42,700 bases of DNA from Bacillota bacterium (GCA_023435435.1 JAEYRW010000198.1:1-42700); one strand, 5' to 3'; positions 24,179-32,760 are shown, numbered from the stretch's first letter. Made by a program: numbers and translations. The notes: generated by a model not told the origin, from the letters alone.

Positions 24179-24739
24179 CTACGCTTTCTCCACGCGGTCG
24201 CTCCATGGAAAGTTTTCACAGTACTCGATTTCGGAAATTCCGCAGTGAGGAATTTTCTCTTGAAACGCAAACTGTCTGATCAGCATGCCGTGGGTCACAA
24301 CCGCGATCTTATCACAATGCAGATACTTCCGCAGGCAGCGGTCGGCCCTGTCAAATACCGCGCGCAGCTCCTCGTACCGGATGGGGGAATCCGCCGGGCA
24401 CTTGCCCCGATTCACGGCGCACAGCCGCGCGGCCTCGATGGCGGCGTCCGCGCCGGAAAATTGATGTGTCAGATCCGGCATCCATTCGTGCAGGTCAATC
24501 TCGATTTTGATTTCCCGATCCAAATGCCTGGAAATGATGGCGGCCGTCTGTAGGGCGCGCGTGTAAGGCGATGAGACGATCAGCGCAACGCCCTTCAGTC
24601 TCACATCCCGCGCAGCGGCAAGCGCCTGGCGCTCGCCCAATTCGGTGAGCTGGGACAGGGCGCGCCCGTGTCCGATGAAGCCCCTTTCGGTCACATATGT
24701 ATAATCCGGTTCCCCGTGCCTGACAAATACAACCCTCAT
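24179..24739 (-). CDS. Histidine phosphatase family protein
   Basis: A 186-residue member of the phosphoglycerate mutase-like histidine phosphatase superfamily. The phospho-His motif VRHGE is at residues 6-10 and the second catalytic His in VVTHGMLIRQF. Typical SSPYTRALQTA is at about 56-66. Such proteins dephosphorylate sugar phosphates, nucleotides or cobalamin intermediates; the substrate cannot be read. It lacks the gpm-type insertion present in the mutase at 27.4 kb. The ATG at 24739 follows GGGAG. It lies 54 bp after the TetR gene and may be co-transcribed with it. Confidence 0.9.
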   Translation of the reverse strand: MRVVFVRHGEPDYTYVTERGFIGHGRALSQLTELGERQALAAARDVRLKGVALIVSSPYTRALQTAAIISRHLDREIKIEIDLHEWMPDLTHQFSGADAAIEAARLCAVNRGKCPADSPIRYEELRAVFDRADRCLRKYLHCDKIAVVTHGMLIRQFAFQEKIPHCGISEIEYCENFPWSDRVEKA

Positions 24740-24781
24740 TGGTCAATCTCCCGTATGTCAAATTCCGCCGTCCCCGCCTCT

Positions 24782-24810
24782 GCCCGACGGGATTCAAATC
24801 CCGTCCGGGC
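24782..24810. other. Strong hairpin across the TetR stop codon
   Basis: GCCC and GACGGGA pair with TCCCGTC and GGGC around a six-base loop, 11 bp in all with one bulge. There is no T-run, so it may trim or stabilise the TetR mRNA or partly block the downstream phosphatase gene. Confidence 0.55.
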
Positions 24811-25402
24811 CGGACAGAACGCTCTTCCAGCCGCCGTAAATGAAGGCAACCACTTCGTCCATGTATTTTCCCCAATCCGCGGGCCGGCCCGAAAGAAGAA
24901 GCTGCTCGATGACATTGAGATAAAAGCCGCACACCGTGCTCACGAACGGCCGGGACACCTTCTCCCGGGGACGAACCGCGCGCGCCCAGCCAACCATGAC
25001 GTCGGTAAACGCGTCGAGCACCTCCCGCCTGCTGTTTGAAAGGGATGAGCCCTGGGCCTTGAACAGCAAAAGCCGCACGTCCGCCTCGCGCTGGGCGATG
25101 AACGCGATCACTGCATCGACGACCTGCCGCTGCGCCGAGAGCGTATAGGCCCGCGCGCCTTCGTGCCCGCCGAATTGCTGCGCCTCTTCCAGCCCCGCCA
25201 GAATTTCAAGCAGGGTCGGCTCAAGAACCGCGCAGAAAAGCTCGTCCTTGTCCTTAAAATAATTGTACAGGTTGCTCTTTGCCGTGCGCGCCTTGGATGT
25301 GATCGTCCGGACCGAGGCCCCCTCGAAGCCATTGGCGAGAAATTCCTCCCGCGCGGCCTCAATCAACCGAAGTCTGATCTCCTCCTTGATAAACTGTGCC
25401 AT
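24794..25402 (-). CDS. TetR family transcriptional regulator
   Basis: A 202-residue regulator. The N-terminal helix-turn-helix is typical: LIEAAREEFLANGFEGASVRTITSKARTAKSNLYNYFKDKDELF (about residues 13-56). The C-terminal helical domain would bind the ligand; its sequence gives no clue to which. The ATG at 25402 is chosen over an upstream in-frame ATG because the domain begins here and GAGGG precedes it. A 30-bp palindrome over its own promoter strongly suggests autoregulation. The histidine phosphatase gene downstream may belong to the same unit. Confidence 0.94.
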   Translation of the reverse strand: MAQFIKEEIRLRLIEAAREEFLANGFEGASVRTITSKARTAKSNLYNYFKDKDELFCAVLEPTLLEILAGLEEAQQFGGHEGARAYTLSAQRQVVDAVIAFIAQREADVRLLLFKAQGSSLSNSRREVLDAFTDVMVGWARAVRPREKVSRPFVSTVCGFYLNVIEQLLLSGRPADWGKYMDEVVAFIYGGWKSVLSGPDGI

Positions 25403-25425
25403 GCCACGCCCTCGCCTTCCATTAA

Positions 25426-25475
25426 AGTACATAGTTCTTTTAAGGACAGTGTACTCTTTAAATTGCGTTTGTCAA
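25426..25475 (-). promoter_or_regulatory. TetR promoter and 30-bp palindromic operator
   Basis: On the minus strand: TTGACA (25475-25470), 16-bp spacer, TACACT (25453-25448). An imperfect palindrome at 25426-25455 has matching outer arms AGTACA/TGTACT and inner pairs GT/AC and CTT/AAG. It covers the -10 box and the start point, as expected for a TetR operator. Confidence 0.85.
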
Positions 25476-25531
25476 GTGCCCGGCACAAATTTCGCCGCGC
25501 GCCACGCCGCATGCGTCTAAATGGGGCCCTC

Positions 25532-26062
25532 CTACGCTTCGTTCCTTACGTAGCGCAGAATGACGACGCCGTCTTCGACGATGTAATGGATCAGTTTGAG
25601 CTCCACCATCGGGTTATTCCCGTAAAACAACGGCCTTCCCTTCCCGAGAAGCATCGGAATCACACCAATGATGAACTCGTCCACCACGTCGCTCTTCAAA
25701 AATGCATCCGCAAGCTTTCCGCCGCCAAACAGATAGATGTCCCCATCGGCCCGTTCCCGCTCCTCGAGAATCCGACCGACGACATCCCCGCCGATAAAGC
25801 GCACGTTGCCGACGTCCGGGTGCGGCGTGCCGGTGGCGACAAATACGCGCTTGCCGGCAAATTCCGTGTGCATATTCTGGTCATAGCAGGCATGACCCAT
25901 GACGACCGCGTCCACCCGTCTCAAAAACGCCTGAAAGTCCCACTTCTCGGGTGTGTTCAGACGGCTGTCCCCATTCCCTCTGATCCACGCGTATCCCCCG
26001 TCCTCGTCCGCGATATATCCGTCAAGGCTCATCGCAAGGTTCAGTATGATTTTATTGCGCAT
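25532..26062 (-). CDS. RibD C-terminal / dihydrofolate reductase-like protein
   Basis: A 176-residue protein of the dihydrofolate reductase-like family that also includes the reductase domain of RibD. It begins KIILNLAMSLDGYIADEDG, has the mid-segment DAVVMGHACYDQN and an NADPH-site strand IYLFGGGKLADAFL, ending VDEFIIGVIPMLLGKGRPLF. It is expected to be an NADPH-dependent reductase; as a stand-alone copy its substrate is unknown and a role in trimethoprim response or riboflavin synthesis is not shown. The ATG at 26062 has only a modest GGAAG site. Confidence 0.92.
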   Translation of the reverse strand: MRNKIILNLAMSLDGYIADEDGGYAWIRGNGDSRLNTPEKWDFQAFLRRVDAVVMGHACYDQNMHTEFAGKRVFVATGTPHPDVGNVRFIGGDVVGRILEERERADGDIYLFGGGKLADAFLKSDVVDEFIIGVIPMLLGKGRPLFYGNNPMVELKLIHYIVEDGVVILRYVRNEA

Positions 26063-26162
26063 TTTCTCACGCTTCCTTCATCGATCTGTTGATCGGCGGC
26101 CACGCCGTGGTCGCGCCGCGCCTGGCGGGCGCGCAGGCCCGGATTCGGCAACATAGCCCCTC

Positions 26163-26191
26163 TTGCGCGGCCGCGCAAAGTATGATATAAT
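26163..26191 (+). promoter_or_regulatory. Promoter of the SRP RNA, overlapping a 16-bp palindrome
   Basis: TTGCGC (26163-26168), 17-bp spacer, TATAAT (26186-26191). The -35 box and first half of the spacer form the perfect palindrome TTGCGCGGCCGCGCAA (26163-26178). Confidence 0.75.
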
Positions 26192-26197
26192 TGGAAT

Positions 26198-26326
26198 GTT
26201 CCACAGGTGATGAACATCTGGTCTCGTACGGCGTCATGCTGCGAATCTTGTCAGGGCCGGAAGGCAGCAGCAATAAGCGGATTTTGGCGCGCGTCGCGGG
26301 TTTGCCGGATGGGAGCCTGTGGGGCG
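26198..26326 (+). ncRNA. ffs: Signal recognition particle RNA, small (4.5S-like) form
   Basis: The apical motif GGCCGGAAGGCAGCAGC (26257-26273) with GTCA just before it is the universally conserved Ffh-binding domain with its GGAA tetraloop. The ends close as CCACAGG (26201-26207) with CCTGTGG (26316-26322). A promoter ends six bases upstream and a T-rich tract (26327-26336) follows. It pairs with Ffh and FtsY to target membrane proteins co-translationally. At about 125 bases it has no room for the Alu domain of the 270-base Bacillus form. Ends are approximate. Confidence 0.93.
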
Positions 26327-26415
26327 TTTTTCTTTTTGGCATTCCCGGCAAATGGCACCCCGTCACAGAAATCCCGGATTGGGGAACGAGCGCCGGAAGA
26401 ATGGAGCGTGCAAAA

Positions 26416-27375
26416 ATGAGCATTCGGATCGTCAATTTTCAAAGGGAGCACATTGCGGCGGCCGCGCGGCTCGCCCTGGCGGATTATGGCAGGCAGCGGG
26501 CACAGACGCCGCACCTTCCCGCCATGTCCGAAATTCCCGTCCTGACACCGCTTGTGGAAAGCGGGCTGGGCGTCGCCGCCCTCGAGGGCGAGCAGCTCGT
26601 GGGATACATGCTGTGCGTTGGCCCGTTTTCCAACGCCTTCCGCGCCACGGACGCGACGGGCGTGTGGTCGCCCAACCACGCAAACGCCGCGGCGCCCGAA
26701 AACCGCGAAACCATTTACGCGCGTCTCTATCAGGCGGCGGCGGAAAAGTGGGCGCGGGCGGGCGCGACGAGCCACGGCATCGGGCTGTACGCGTGGGACG
26801 CGGGGACGCAGGCGCTGTTTTTCCGATACGGCTTCGGCATGCGCTGTGCGGACGGGATTCGGGAGATGGGCGAAATCGACGCGCCTGTTCCGGACGGGTT
26901 CGCATTCCGGCGGCTGGCGCCGGAAGAAGCCGGCTTGGCGTATCCCCTGGAACGCATGCTGGACGCCCACATGGCGGAAAGCCCCACGTTCATGCTGCGG
27001 CCCTCGGAGACGGAGGAAGCATTTCTCAAGGGCGCGTCGGCACCCGAGACGCGCTTCTACGCGGCGTTCAAAGGCGGACAGATTGCCGCATACCTGAAGG
27101 TTGCGCGGGACGGCGAAACATTCATCGTGGAGGAACCTGACTACATCCATGTACACGGCGCATACTGCCTGCCGACATGCCGGGGCGCATTCGTCATGGA
27201 GAACCTGCTCAACCGCGCCATCCGCGATTTGAAAGCGGCGGGTTATGCCCGGCTGGGCGTGGATTTCGAGAGCATCAATCCCGCCGCACACCGCTTCTGG
27301 GGCAAGCACTTCGACATCTATACCTGCTCGGTGGTCCGGCGGATCGACGAGCGCGCCGTGCGCGCCCGCGCGTAA
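26416..27375 (+). CDS. GNAT acetyltransferase with two GNAT domains
   Basis: A 319-residue cytoplasmic protein with two GNAT-like halves. The N half (1-155) runs from MSIRIVNFQREHIAAAARLA through VAALEGEQLVGYMLC to GIGLYAWDAGTQALFFRYGF. The C half (about 165-310) includes AAFKGGQIAAYLKVA and YARLGVDFESINPAAHRFWGKHFD. The second half keeps the usual acceptor-side ending, but neither carries a clear Q/R-x-x-G-x-G/A loop, so one half may be inactive. The ATG at 26416 follows GGAG; upstream in-frame sequence belongs to the SRP RNA. Acceptor unknown. It converges with gpmA, 14 bp apart. Confidence 0.88.
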   Translation: MSIRIVNFQREHIAAAARLALADYGRQRAQTPHLPAMSEIPVLTPLVESGLGVAALEGEQLVGYMLCVGPFSNAFRATDATGVWSPNHANAAAPENRETIYARLYQAAAEKWARAGATSHGIGLYAWDAGTQALFFRYGFGMRCADGIREMGEIDAPVPDGFAFRRLAPEEAGLAYPLERMLDAHMAESPTFMLRPSETEEAFLKGASAPETRFYAAFKGGQIAAYLKVARDGETFIVEEPDYIHVHGAYCLPTCRGAFVMENLLNRAIRDLKAAGYARLGVDFESINPAAHRFWGKHFDIYTCSVVRRIDERAVRARA

Positions 27376-27389
27376 AACCCGTCGCTTTC

Positions 27390-28136
27390 CTACTTCTTTG
27401 CCTTCCCCTGGTCGGCCACCTTCTGCATCTTTGCCGCGATGGCGGCTTGATCCCCGATGTACCGCTTTTCCACAACGGAGAAATCGTCCGCCAATTCATA
27501 AAGAAGCGGAACACCCGTGGGCAGGTTGCGCTTCATGATCTCCTCCTCGGACAACTTCTCAAGGTACATGACCAGCGCCCGGAGCGAATTCCCATGGGCC
27601 GCGATGAGCACGCGCTCCCCCGCCGCCATCCGGGGCTTGATTTCCGCCTCAAAGTACGGCACCGTGCGGGCGATGGTGTCCTTGAGGCTTTCCGAAAGGG
27701 GCAGCTCTTTGGGATCGACGGTTCGGTACGCGGCCGCACGCGCGGGATTCCGCTCGTCCGATGCTTCCAGCGCCGGGGGCCGGACGTCAAAGGAACGCCG
27801 CCAGATGAGCACCTGCTCGTCGCCGTACCTTTGCGCGGTCTCGGCCTTGTTGAGTCCCTGCAGCGCGCCATAGTGCCGCTCATTGAGCTTCCAACTCTTC
27901 AGAACCGGCAGCCACGCCCGGTCCATCTCCCCGAGGGCGAGGTCCAGCGTGTGAATCGCGCGCTTGAGGTACGAGGTAAAGCACACGTCAAAGTCCAGCC
28001 CCTCCTCCTTCATGAGCCGCCCGCCCTCGCGGGCCTCGCCCATGCCGGTTTCGGAAAGCGCCACATCCGTCCAGCCCGTAAACCGGTTTTCAAGGTTCCA
28101 CGCGCTCTCCCCATGCCGCAAAAGCACCAGCCTCAT
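27390..28136 (-). CDS. gpmA: 2,3-bisphosphoglycerate-dependent phosphoglycerate mutase
   Basis: A 248-residue glycolytic enzyme interconverting 3- and 2-phosphoglycerate through a phospho-His. LLRHGESAWNLENRFTGWTDV (residues 5-25) is the diagnostic N terminus, with KSWKLNERHYGALQGLNKAE and the second His in IAAHGNSLRALVMYLE. The length matches the dimeric/tetrameric dPGM. The ATG at 28136 follows GGGAGGG, behind a promoter at 28185-28213. It is divergent from an ABC transporter operon and has a single-gene transcript. Confidence 0.97.
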   Translation of the reverse strand: MRLVLLRHGESAWNLENRFTGWTDVALSETGMGEAREGGRLMKEEGLDFDVCFTSYLKRAIHTLDLALGEMDRAWLPVLKSWKLNERHYGALQGLNKAETAQRYGDEQVLIWRRSFDVRPPALEASDERNPARAAAYRTVDPKELPLSESLKDTIARTVPYFEAEIKPRMAAGERVLIAAHGNSLRALVMYLEKLSEEEIMKRNLPTGVPLLYELADDFSVVEKRYIGDQAAIAAKMQKVADQGKAKK

Positions 28137-28184
28137 TCTGAATCCCTCCCAACGTTAGGCATATCAAACATTATATCTGTCAAT

Positions 28185-28213
28185 AGAGTACCGTACTTGT
28201 GTGAATTTGTCAA
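28185..28213 (-). promoter_or_regulatory. Promoter for gpmA
   Basis: On the minus strand: TTGACA (28213-28208), 17-bp spacer, TACTCT (28190-28185). A second TTGACA lies further downstream at 28182-28177 but has no -10 at the right distance. Confidence 0.65.
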
Positions 28214-28297
28214 TCTTACCCGAAAAATAAGCGAAACGCATCGGCCGCGCCAAAAAGATGGTATAATAAGCGCATGCTGAATTCCGGAGGAAAATCA

Positions 28298-28984
28298 ATG
28301 CTGAACTGTGAGCACCTGACAAAAAAATATCTGAACGCGGTAGCGGTGAAGGACCTCACCCTCGAGATTCCCCGGGGCCGCGTCTACGCCATGCTGGGCC
28401 CAAACGGCAGCGGCAAGACGACGTTCATGAAGATGATCGCTGGCCTTGTCAAGCCCACGGAGGGAACGCTGCTCTTCGAGGGCCAGCCGGTCGGCGTCGC
28501 GAGCAAAAAGCGCGTCGCCTACATGCCTACGGAGGCCTACTTCTTCGGCTACATGTCCGGCGAGGACGTGGGCGGATATTACGAAGACTTTTTCGCGGAC
28601 TTTGACCGCGCGGCCTACCGCGTCCTGCTGGAAAGGATGCAGCTTCCGCCCAAGGTCAAGGTCTCGAAGCTCTCCAGCGGCATGATGGCCAAGCTCAAAA
28701 TTGCGGTAACGCTTTCCCGCATGAGCGACCTCATCATGCTGGACGAACCCCTCAACGGCATCGACATCATCGCCCGGGACCAGGTGGTGGAGGCCATCCG
28801 CGCAAGGATCTCGCCCGCGCGCACGCTGCTTCTGTCGAGCCATCTCGTGGACGAGCTTGAAAAGGTGGTCGACTACGCCGTGTTCATGAAGACGGGCGAG
28901 GTGGCGCTGGAAGGCCCATCCGGGCAGCTGCGCGAGGCGCGCAAAAAGAGCCTCGTGGAACTCTACAAGGAAATCTACGCGTAA
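28298..28984 (+). CDS. ABC transporter ATP-binding protein
   Basis: A 228-residue ATPase of the ABC-2 exporter type. Walker A GPNGSGKTT is at residues 34-42, the signature is LSSGMMAKLKIA, Walker B is LIMLDEPLNGID and the switch His is in SSHLVDELE. The signature replaces LSGGQ with LSSGM, which is common in this subfamily. The ATG at 28298 has GGAGG seven bases upstream; an ATG 24 bases earlier has no site. A lone -10 box TATAAT is at 28262-28267. The permease gene follows after 11 bases. It resembles YtrB/GntR-associated transporters but no GntR gene is present. Confidence 0.93.
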   Translation: MLNCEHLTKKYLNAVAVKDLTLEIPRGRVYAMLGPNGSGKTTFMKMIAGLVKPTEGTLLFEGQPVGVASKKRVAYMPTEAYFFGYMSGEDVGGYYEDFFADFDRAAYRVLLERMQLPPKVKVSKLSSGMMAKLKIAVTLSRMSDLIMLDEPLNGIDIIARDQVVEAIRARISPARTLLLSSHLVDELEKVVDYAVFMKTGEVALEGPSGQLREARKKSLVELYKEIYA

Positions 28985-28995
28985 GGAGGATGCCA

Positions 28996-29757
28996 ATGTT
29001 TCGCCTGATGAAATATGAATACCGCAGGAACCTCGCGGGCATCGTGGTGATGCTGTCGACCCTCCTGCTCGCCCAGGGCTACTATCTGTTCGCCGTCGTG
29101 CGCAAGGAGGCCTACATGGCCATGGGCGCCTCGATGCTCCTGGCCTTCGTTTCCTCCCTCTGCGTTCTGGGCATGCTGATCTTCTCGGTGGCGCTTTACG
29201 CGCGGGAGCTTTCCACCAAGTCGAGCTACCTGACGTTCATGACGCCCAATTCCATGCCGAAGATTCTGGGCGCGAAGCTCGTCGCCGCGTTTTTGCTGGG
29301 CACGTTCTTCGCGGCGGTCATCGCGCTTTTCGCCATCTGGGATGTGCGGCTCATGATCAAGAGCTTCCCGGACCTCCAAATGGCCCGCGATCTCGCGGAA
29401 CAGTTCGCCCAGATGCTGAACATGGCGCTTTCCACAATCATCACGAACGTCGTCGCCGTGGCGGTCATGTCCGTGGTCAACTTCCTTTCCATCGTCATGG
29501 TGGCCTACCTGGCCATCACGCTGGGGGCCACGGCCCTGCAAAACAGGAAGCTCAAGGGACTGGTGAGCTTCGTGCTCTTCGTCGGGCTCATCGTGCTGCT
29601 CGAGTGGGGCGTCGCACAGTATCCGGACGTCCGGTACACCGACAATCTCCTGCGCGGGCTCGGAAACGACTGGCCCACCTACGCAACCTTCCTCGCGGTC
29701 ATCGGCGGCTCCTTCGCGCTCAGCGCATGGCTGCTGGAGAAAAAGGTCAGTCTGTAA
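28996..29757 (+). CDS. ABC-2 type transporter permease
   Basis: A 253-residue membrane protein with six hydrophobic segments, the partner of the upstream ATPase. It starts MFRLMKYEYRRNLAGIVVML, typical of ABC-2 permeases. The ATG at 28996 is preferred; an ATG six bases earlier overlaps the GGAGG site. The substrate is unknown: such pairs export drugs, peptides or lipids. It is followed by a bidirectional terminator. Confidence 0.9.
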   Translation: MFRLMKYEYRRNLAGIVVMLSTLLLAQGYYLFAVVRKEAYMAMGASMLLAFVSSLCVLGMLIFSVALYARELSTKSSYLTFMTPNSMPKILGAKLVAAFLLGTFFAAVIALFAIWDVRLMIKSFPDLQMARDLAEQFAQMLNMALSTIITNVVAVAVMSVVNFLSIVMVAYLAITLGATALQNRKLKGLVSFVLFVGLIVLLEWGVAQYPDVRYTDNLLRGLGNDWPTYATFLAVIGGSFALSAWLLEKKVSL

Positions 29758-29775
29758 TCCGCGGAAAATAAAATC

Positions 29776-29812
29776 GGAGGTTTCCCGACGCTCGTCGGGG
29801 AGCCTCCCTTTT
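29776..29812. terminator. Bidirectional terminator
   Basis: GGAGG...CCCGACG pairs with CGTCGGG...CCTCC (29776-29807), followed by TTTT on the plus strand and a T-rich tract on the minus strand. It separates the ABC operon from the converging YibE/F gene. Confidence 0.9.
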
Positions 29813-30603
29813 CATTTCTGTTTTTGCCGTTCTCCCGCCGGGAAGACCGGGGCGTCGCCGGCCATCATGCGGCCCGCCAGCAGAGCCGTCAGCGGAATAA
29901 CCGCAAGACACGCTATGTTTGAAACCATGACCTCCGCAAACATCTGCACAAACGCCTTGGAATTCAGAATCGCCTCGATCCCGTACCCGTTTTTCATGAA
30001 CAGAATGGTCTGCATGATCGTCTCGCCGATGCCCGCGAAAAAGACGGTGTTTACAGTCGTTCCGAGAATGTCCCGGCCGACGGCGTTCCCCGCCCGCGTC
30101 AGAGCGTGGGCGGGCAGCGCGGCGTCCTTCGCATGCACCTCGTACACCGCCGCCGCCACGGAAACCGCGGCGTCCATGGCCGCACCCAGCAAGCCGAACA
30201 CGATGGCCGCGAGCCCCAGCGCGCGCATGTCGAGGTGAAGCTCCGCCGAGAGGTACATGGACACCTCCTCCCGCATGTCGAGCTCCGAATACCCCGCGAG
30301 CTTTCCCAGCAGCTCCGCGGCCAGCGCGACACCCGCCACCAGAAGCACATCCAACACCACCGCCAGAAGCGCCGCCCGCGTCTTGACGCCGCGCCCGTTC
30401 TGGTAGACGAGGGTCACCGCGCAGAAAAGAACCGCGCATCCGGCGGCGGCGAAAAGAACGTTCATGCCCAGGGCGATGAGGGAGACGCACAGAATAAACA
30501 CGCCCGCGTTTCCCGCCAGCGCGATGAACGACTTCCCGCCCCGATCTCCGCCCACCGCAAGCATCAAAACGAGCAAAATGCCCGCCAATACCGGAAGCAT
30601 CAT
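29812..30603 (-). CDS. YibE/F family membrane protein, short form
   Basis: A 263-residue integral membrane protein of the YibE/F family with about seven hydrophobic segments. The conserved core is GLLGAAMDAAVSVAAAVYEV and GRDILGTTVNTVFFAGIGETI, matching the neighbour's GCLGAVMDVAITVCSAVWEL and GHDIMGTMIGVLLFSYLSA. It lacks the long extracytoplasmic N-terminal part of its partner. The start ATG at 30603 overlaps the partner's stop (ATGATG). The biochemical role of the family is not established. The two proteins probably form a heteromer (inference). Confidence 0.9.
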   Translation of the reverse strand: MMLPVLAGILLVLMLAVGGDRGGKSFIALAGNAGVFILCVSLIALGMNVLFAAAGCAVLFCAVTLVYQNGRGVKTRAALLAVVLDVLLVAGVALAAELLGKLAGYSELDMREEVSMYLSAELHLDMRALGLAAIVFGLLGAAMDAAVSVAAAVYEVHAKDAALPAHALTRAGNAVGRDILGTTVNTVFFAGIGETIMQTILFMKNGYGIEAILNSKAFVQMFAEVMVSNIACLAVIPLTALLAGRMMAGDAPVFPAGERQKQK

Positions 30604-31706
30604 GCGCGCCTCCTTCCCAGCAGCAGCGCCGCCACCGCGCCCGAAACGGGGATGGCGAGCACGATGCCGATGGAACCCACCAAAAAGCGGATCATTTCAA
30701 ACAGCACGTGGAACCGCGCCATGGAGGCGAGGGAATAGCCGTTCATCACCTTGACCACGATGATGGGCAGGCTCGCGCTGAGGTAGGAAAACAGCAAGAC
30801 ACCGATCATGGTGCCCATAATGTCGTGGCCGATTTCGCGCACGGCCCCGACGATCTCCCGGCGGCTGAGCGGGCCCACGGCGCGCGCGAGCTCCCAGACG
30901 GCGGAGCACACGGTAATCGCCACGTCCATCACCGCGCCGAGGCAGCCGATCAGGACGCCCGCGAGAAATATTTCCTCCAGGTCCTCCGGCACGAAGATGT
31001 AGTCCATCAGCTCGTAGGGCGGCTCCCCCACGAACGCCACCACCGCCCGGTAAAGGAGCGCGGTGAGAAGGAGCGTCGCAAGGGACGCAAAAATCGCCGC
31101 GAGGGATTTCAGGCGAAACCCGCCCGCCAGCAGCAGCGTCGAGACGAGAAACGCGCCGATCATGAAAAGCCTGAGCCGCGAAAGCGGCGTTCCGCCCATA
31201 TAGAGGCGCATGCAGAAGACAAAAACGGAAAGGTTGAGAAGGAACGACAGCACCATGAGAAGCCCGCGCCCGTGGGCGGCCCAGACCGCGCCGAGAACGA
31301 ACAGCCCCGCCAGCAGCGCCACCGTCACGTCCCGCTTTTCGCCCGCAATCACCGCCGTCAGCGCGCCGCCGTCTTCCGTCAGCGAGACAAACACATCGTC
31401 GCCCTTTTCGTATTTTTCGCTGGCGACGAGGGATTCGGCATACGCGTTGGCCGCCGTCGCCATCTGCCCCTTTCGGGGTCCGTTCAGGATCTGGAGCGTC
31501 AGCGCCTGCCGATCATGGCGCTCGGTCTGTCCGCCCGGCCCGGTTTCGCTCCGGTCGTATGTGTTCACCGCGGCCACCACGCGCGCGACGGTGGTTTGAT
31601 AAAGCCCGCTGTCATTTTTCACGGCGACCAAAAGCGCCGCAAGCGCCAGAACCGAAAAAAGCGCGGCGGCGATCCGCCGCCTTGTCAGGAAACCCGCAAT
31701 CGACAT
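30600..31706 (-). CDS. YibE/F family membrane protein, long form
   Basis: A 368-residue membrane protein with an N-terminal signal-anchor (residues 9-29), a soluble beta-rich segment of about 90 residues (to about residue 125) and about eight further helices. This domain order is that of full YibE/F proteins. The ATG at 31706 follows GGGGG and lies 16 bases after the dehydrogenase stop, so it is part of the LacI-controlled operon. Function unknown; the extracytoplasmic domain (beginning YDRSETGPGGQ) may bind a ligand. Confidence 0.9.
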   Translation of the reverse strand: MSIAGFLTRRRIAAALFSVLALAALLVAVKNDSGLYQTTVARVVAAVNTYDRSETGPGGQTERHDRQALTLQILNGPRKGQMATAANAYAESLVASEKYEKGDDVFVSLTEDGGALTAVIAGEKRDVTVALLAGLFVLGAVWAAHGRGLLMVLSFLLNLSVFVFCMRLYMGGTPLSRLRLFMIGAFLVSTLLLAGGFRLKSLAAIFASLATLLLTALLYRAVVAFVGEPPYELMDYIFVPEDLEEIFLAGVLIGCLGAVMDVAITVCSAVWELARAVGPLSRREIVGAVREIGHDIMGTMIGVLLFSYLSASLPIIVVKVMNGYSLASMARFHVLFEMIRFLVGSIGIVLAIPVSGAVAALLLGRRRA

Positions 31707-31722
31707 GTACAGCCCCCGGCTT

Positions 31723-32760
31723 TCAGTATTCCACCCTGCGCCACTTTTTCTCCCGGGCGGATTCGATCCCCGCGGTAAGAACCGCCAGCGTATTGTGCCC
31801 GTCCACCGCCGTGACGATGGGCCGCCGGTTTTCGAGGATCGCCGCGACGAACTCGTCGATGACGCCGCTCTTGAGCTGGTTATTATTGGTGCTGATGGAG
31901 CTGACCTTGTACTTGACCTGAGTCCGGTCGCGCAGCTCGAGCACGATGTCGTCGGTATAGTCGCCGAAAATCTTCATGACGCCCTTGTCGCCGTAGATGG
32001 TGGTGCCGTTGTCCTCCTGGCCGTAGTTCGTCCAGCTGAAGTGCATGATGCCGGGCATGCCGTCCTCCATGCGGAACTGGCAGACGGCGTTGTCCTCAAG
32101 GTCGATGAGGGAGCCGTCGGGATACCGCTTGTCGAGGGTCATGAGCGTCGCGAACACGTCCGTGATCTCCATGCCCGTCAGGAAACGGATCAGGTCGATC
32201 TTGTGCGAGCCCAGGTCCCCGAACACGCCGAAGCGCGCCTGGGTCTTCGAGAAAAACCAGGTGGAATTTGTGTTGTTGATGCTCCAGTTTTCCGGCCCGG
32301 AGTGCTTGAAATTGCACTGATAGAACAGCGGCTTTCCGATGGCCCCGCTCCCAAGAAGCTCCCGCGCCTTGAGATGCGTGGGAATGAGCCTCTGGTTGTG
32401 GTCGGGCATGAGCACCTTTCCGGACGCGCGCTCTGCGTCGATCATCCGCCGCGTCTCGCCCAGGGAAAGCGCCATGGGTTTCTCCACCAGCACGTGCTTG
32501 CCGCGTTCAAGCGCCCGCACGGACACGTCCGCGTGGGTCGCGTTGGGCGAGCACACGCTCACCGCGTCGATTTCGTCCGCGATGAGCTCGTCGACGCTTG
32601 CGTAAACCTTCCCGCCATACCGCGCGGCAAGTTCACCCGCCCGCCGCGCGTCGGCGTCGTAAAAGCCAGCGATCTCCGCGTCGGGATTATCCGTGTACTC
32701 GGGCGCGTGCCGCCGCTGTGTGATGGCGCCGCAGCCGATAATGCCCACCTTGATCTTCAT
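31723..32760 (-). CDS. Gfo/Idh/MocA family oxidoreductase
   Basis: A 345-residue NAD(P)-dependent sugar or inositol dehydrogenase. The Rossmann motif GIIGCGA is at residues 6-12, the catalytic motif EKP in HVLVEKPMALS at about residue 95 and the substrate-domain signature at GDLGSHKIDLIRFL, which places the active-site His. The ATG at 32760 overlaps the LacI stop (ATGA). Being behind a LacI regulator suggests a sugar-derived substrate and ligand (inference). The downstream YibE/F genes may move or sense something linked to it. Confidence 0.94.
   Translation of the reverse strand: MKIKVGIIGCGAITQRRHAPEYTDNPDAEIAGFYDADARRAGELAARYGGKVYASVDELIADEIDAVSVCSPNATHADVSVRALERGKHVLVEKPMALSLGETRRMIDAERASGKVLMPDHNQRLIPTHLKARELLGSGAIGKPLFYQCNFKHSGPENWSINNTNSTWFFSKTQARFGVFGDLGSHKIDLIRFLTGMEITDVFATLMTLDKRYPDGSLIDLEDNAVCQFRMEDGMPGIMHFSWTNYGQEDNGTTIYGDKGVMKIFGDYTDDIVLELRDRTQVKYKVSSISTNNNQLKSGVIDEFVAAILENRRPIVTAVDGHNTLAVLTAGIESAREKKWRRVEY

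Noticed and set aside
24781..24811. T-arm-like hairpin with loop containing TTCAAA, possible tRNA
   Set aside because: The stem and loop lengths are wrong, the conserved G-C pair next to the loop is missing, there is no anticodon arm, and the site overlaps the TetR stop codon.
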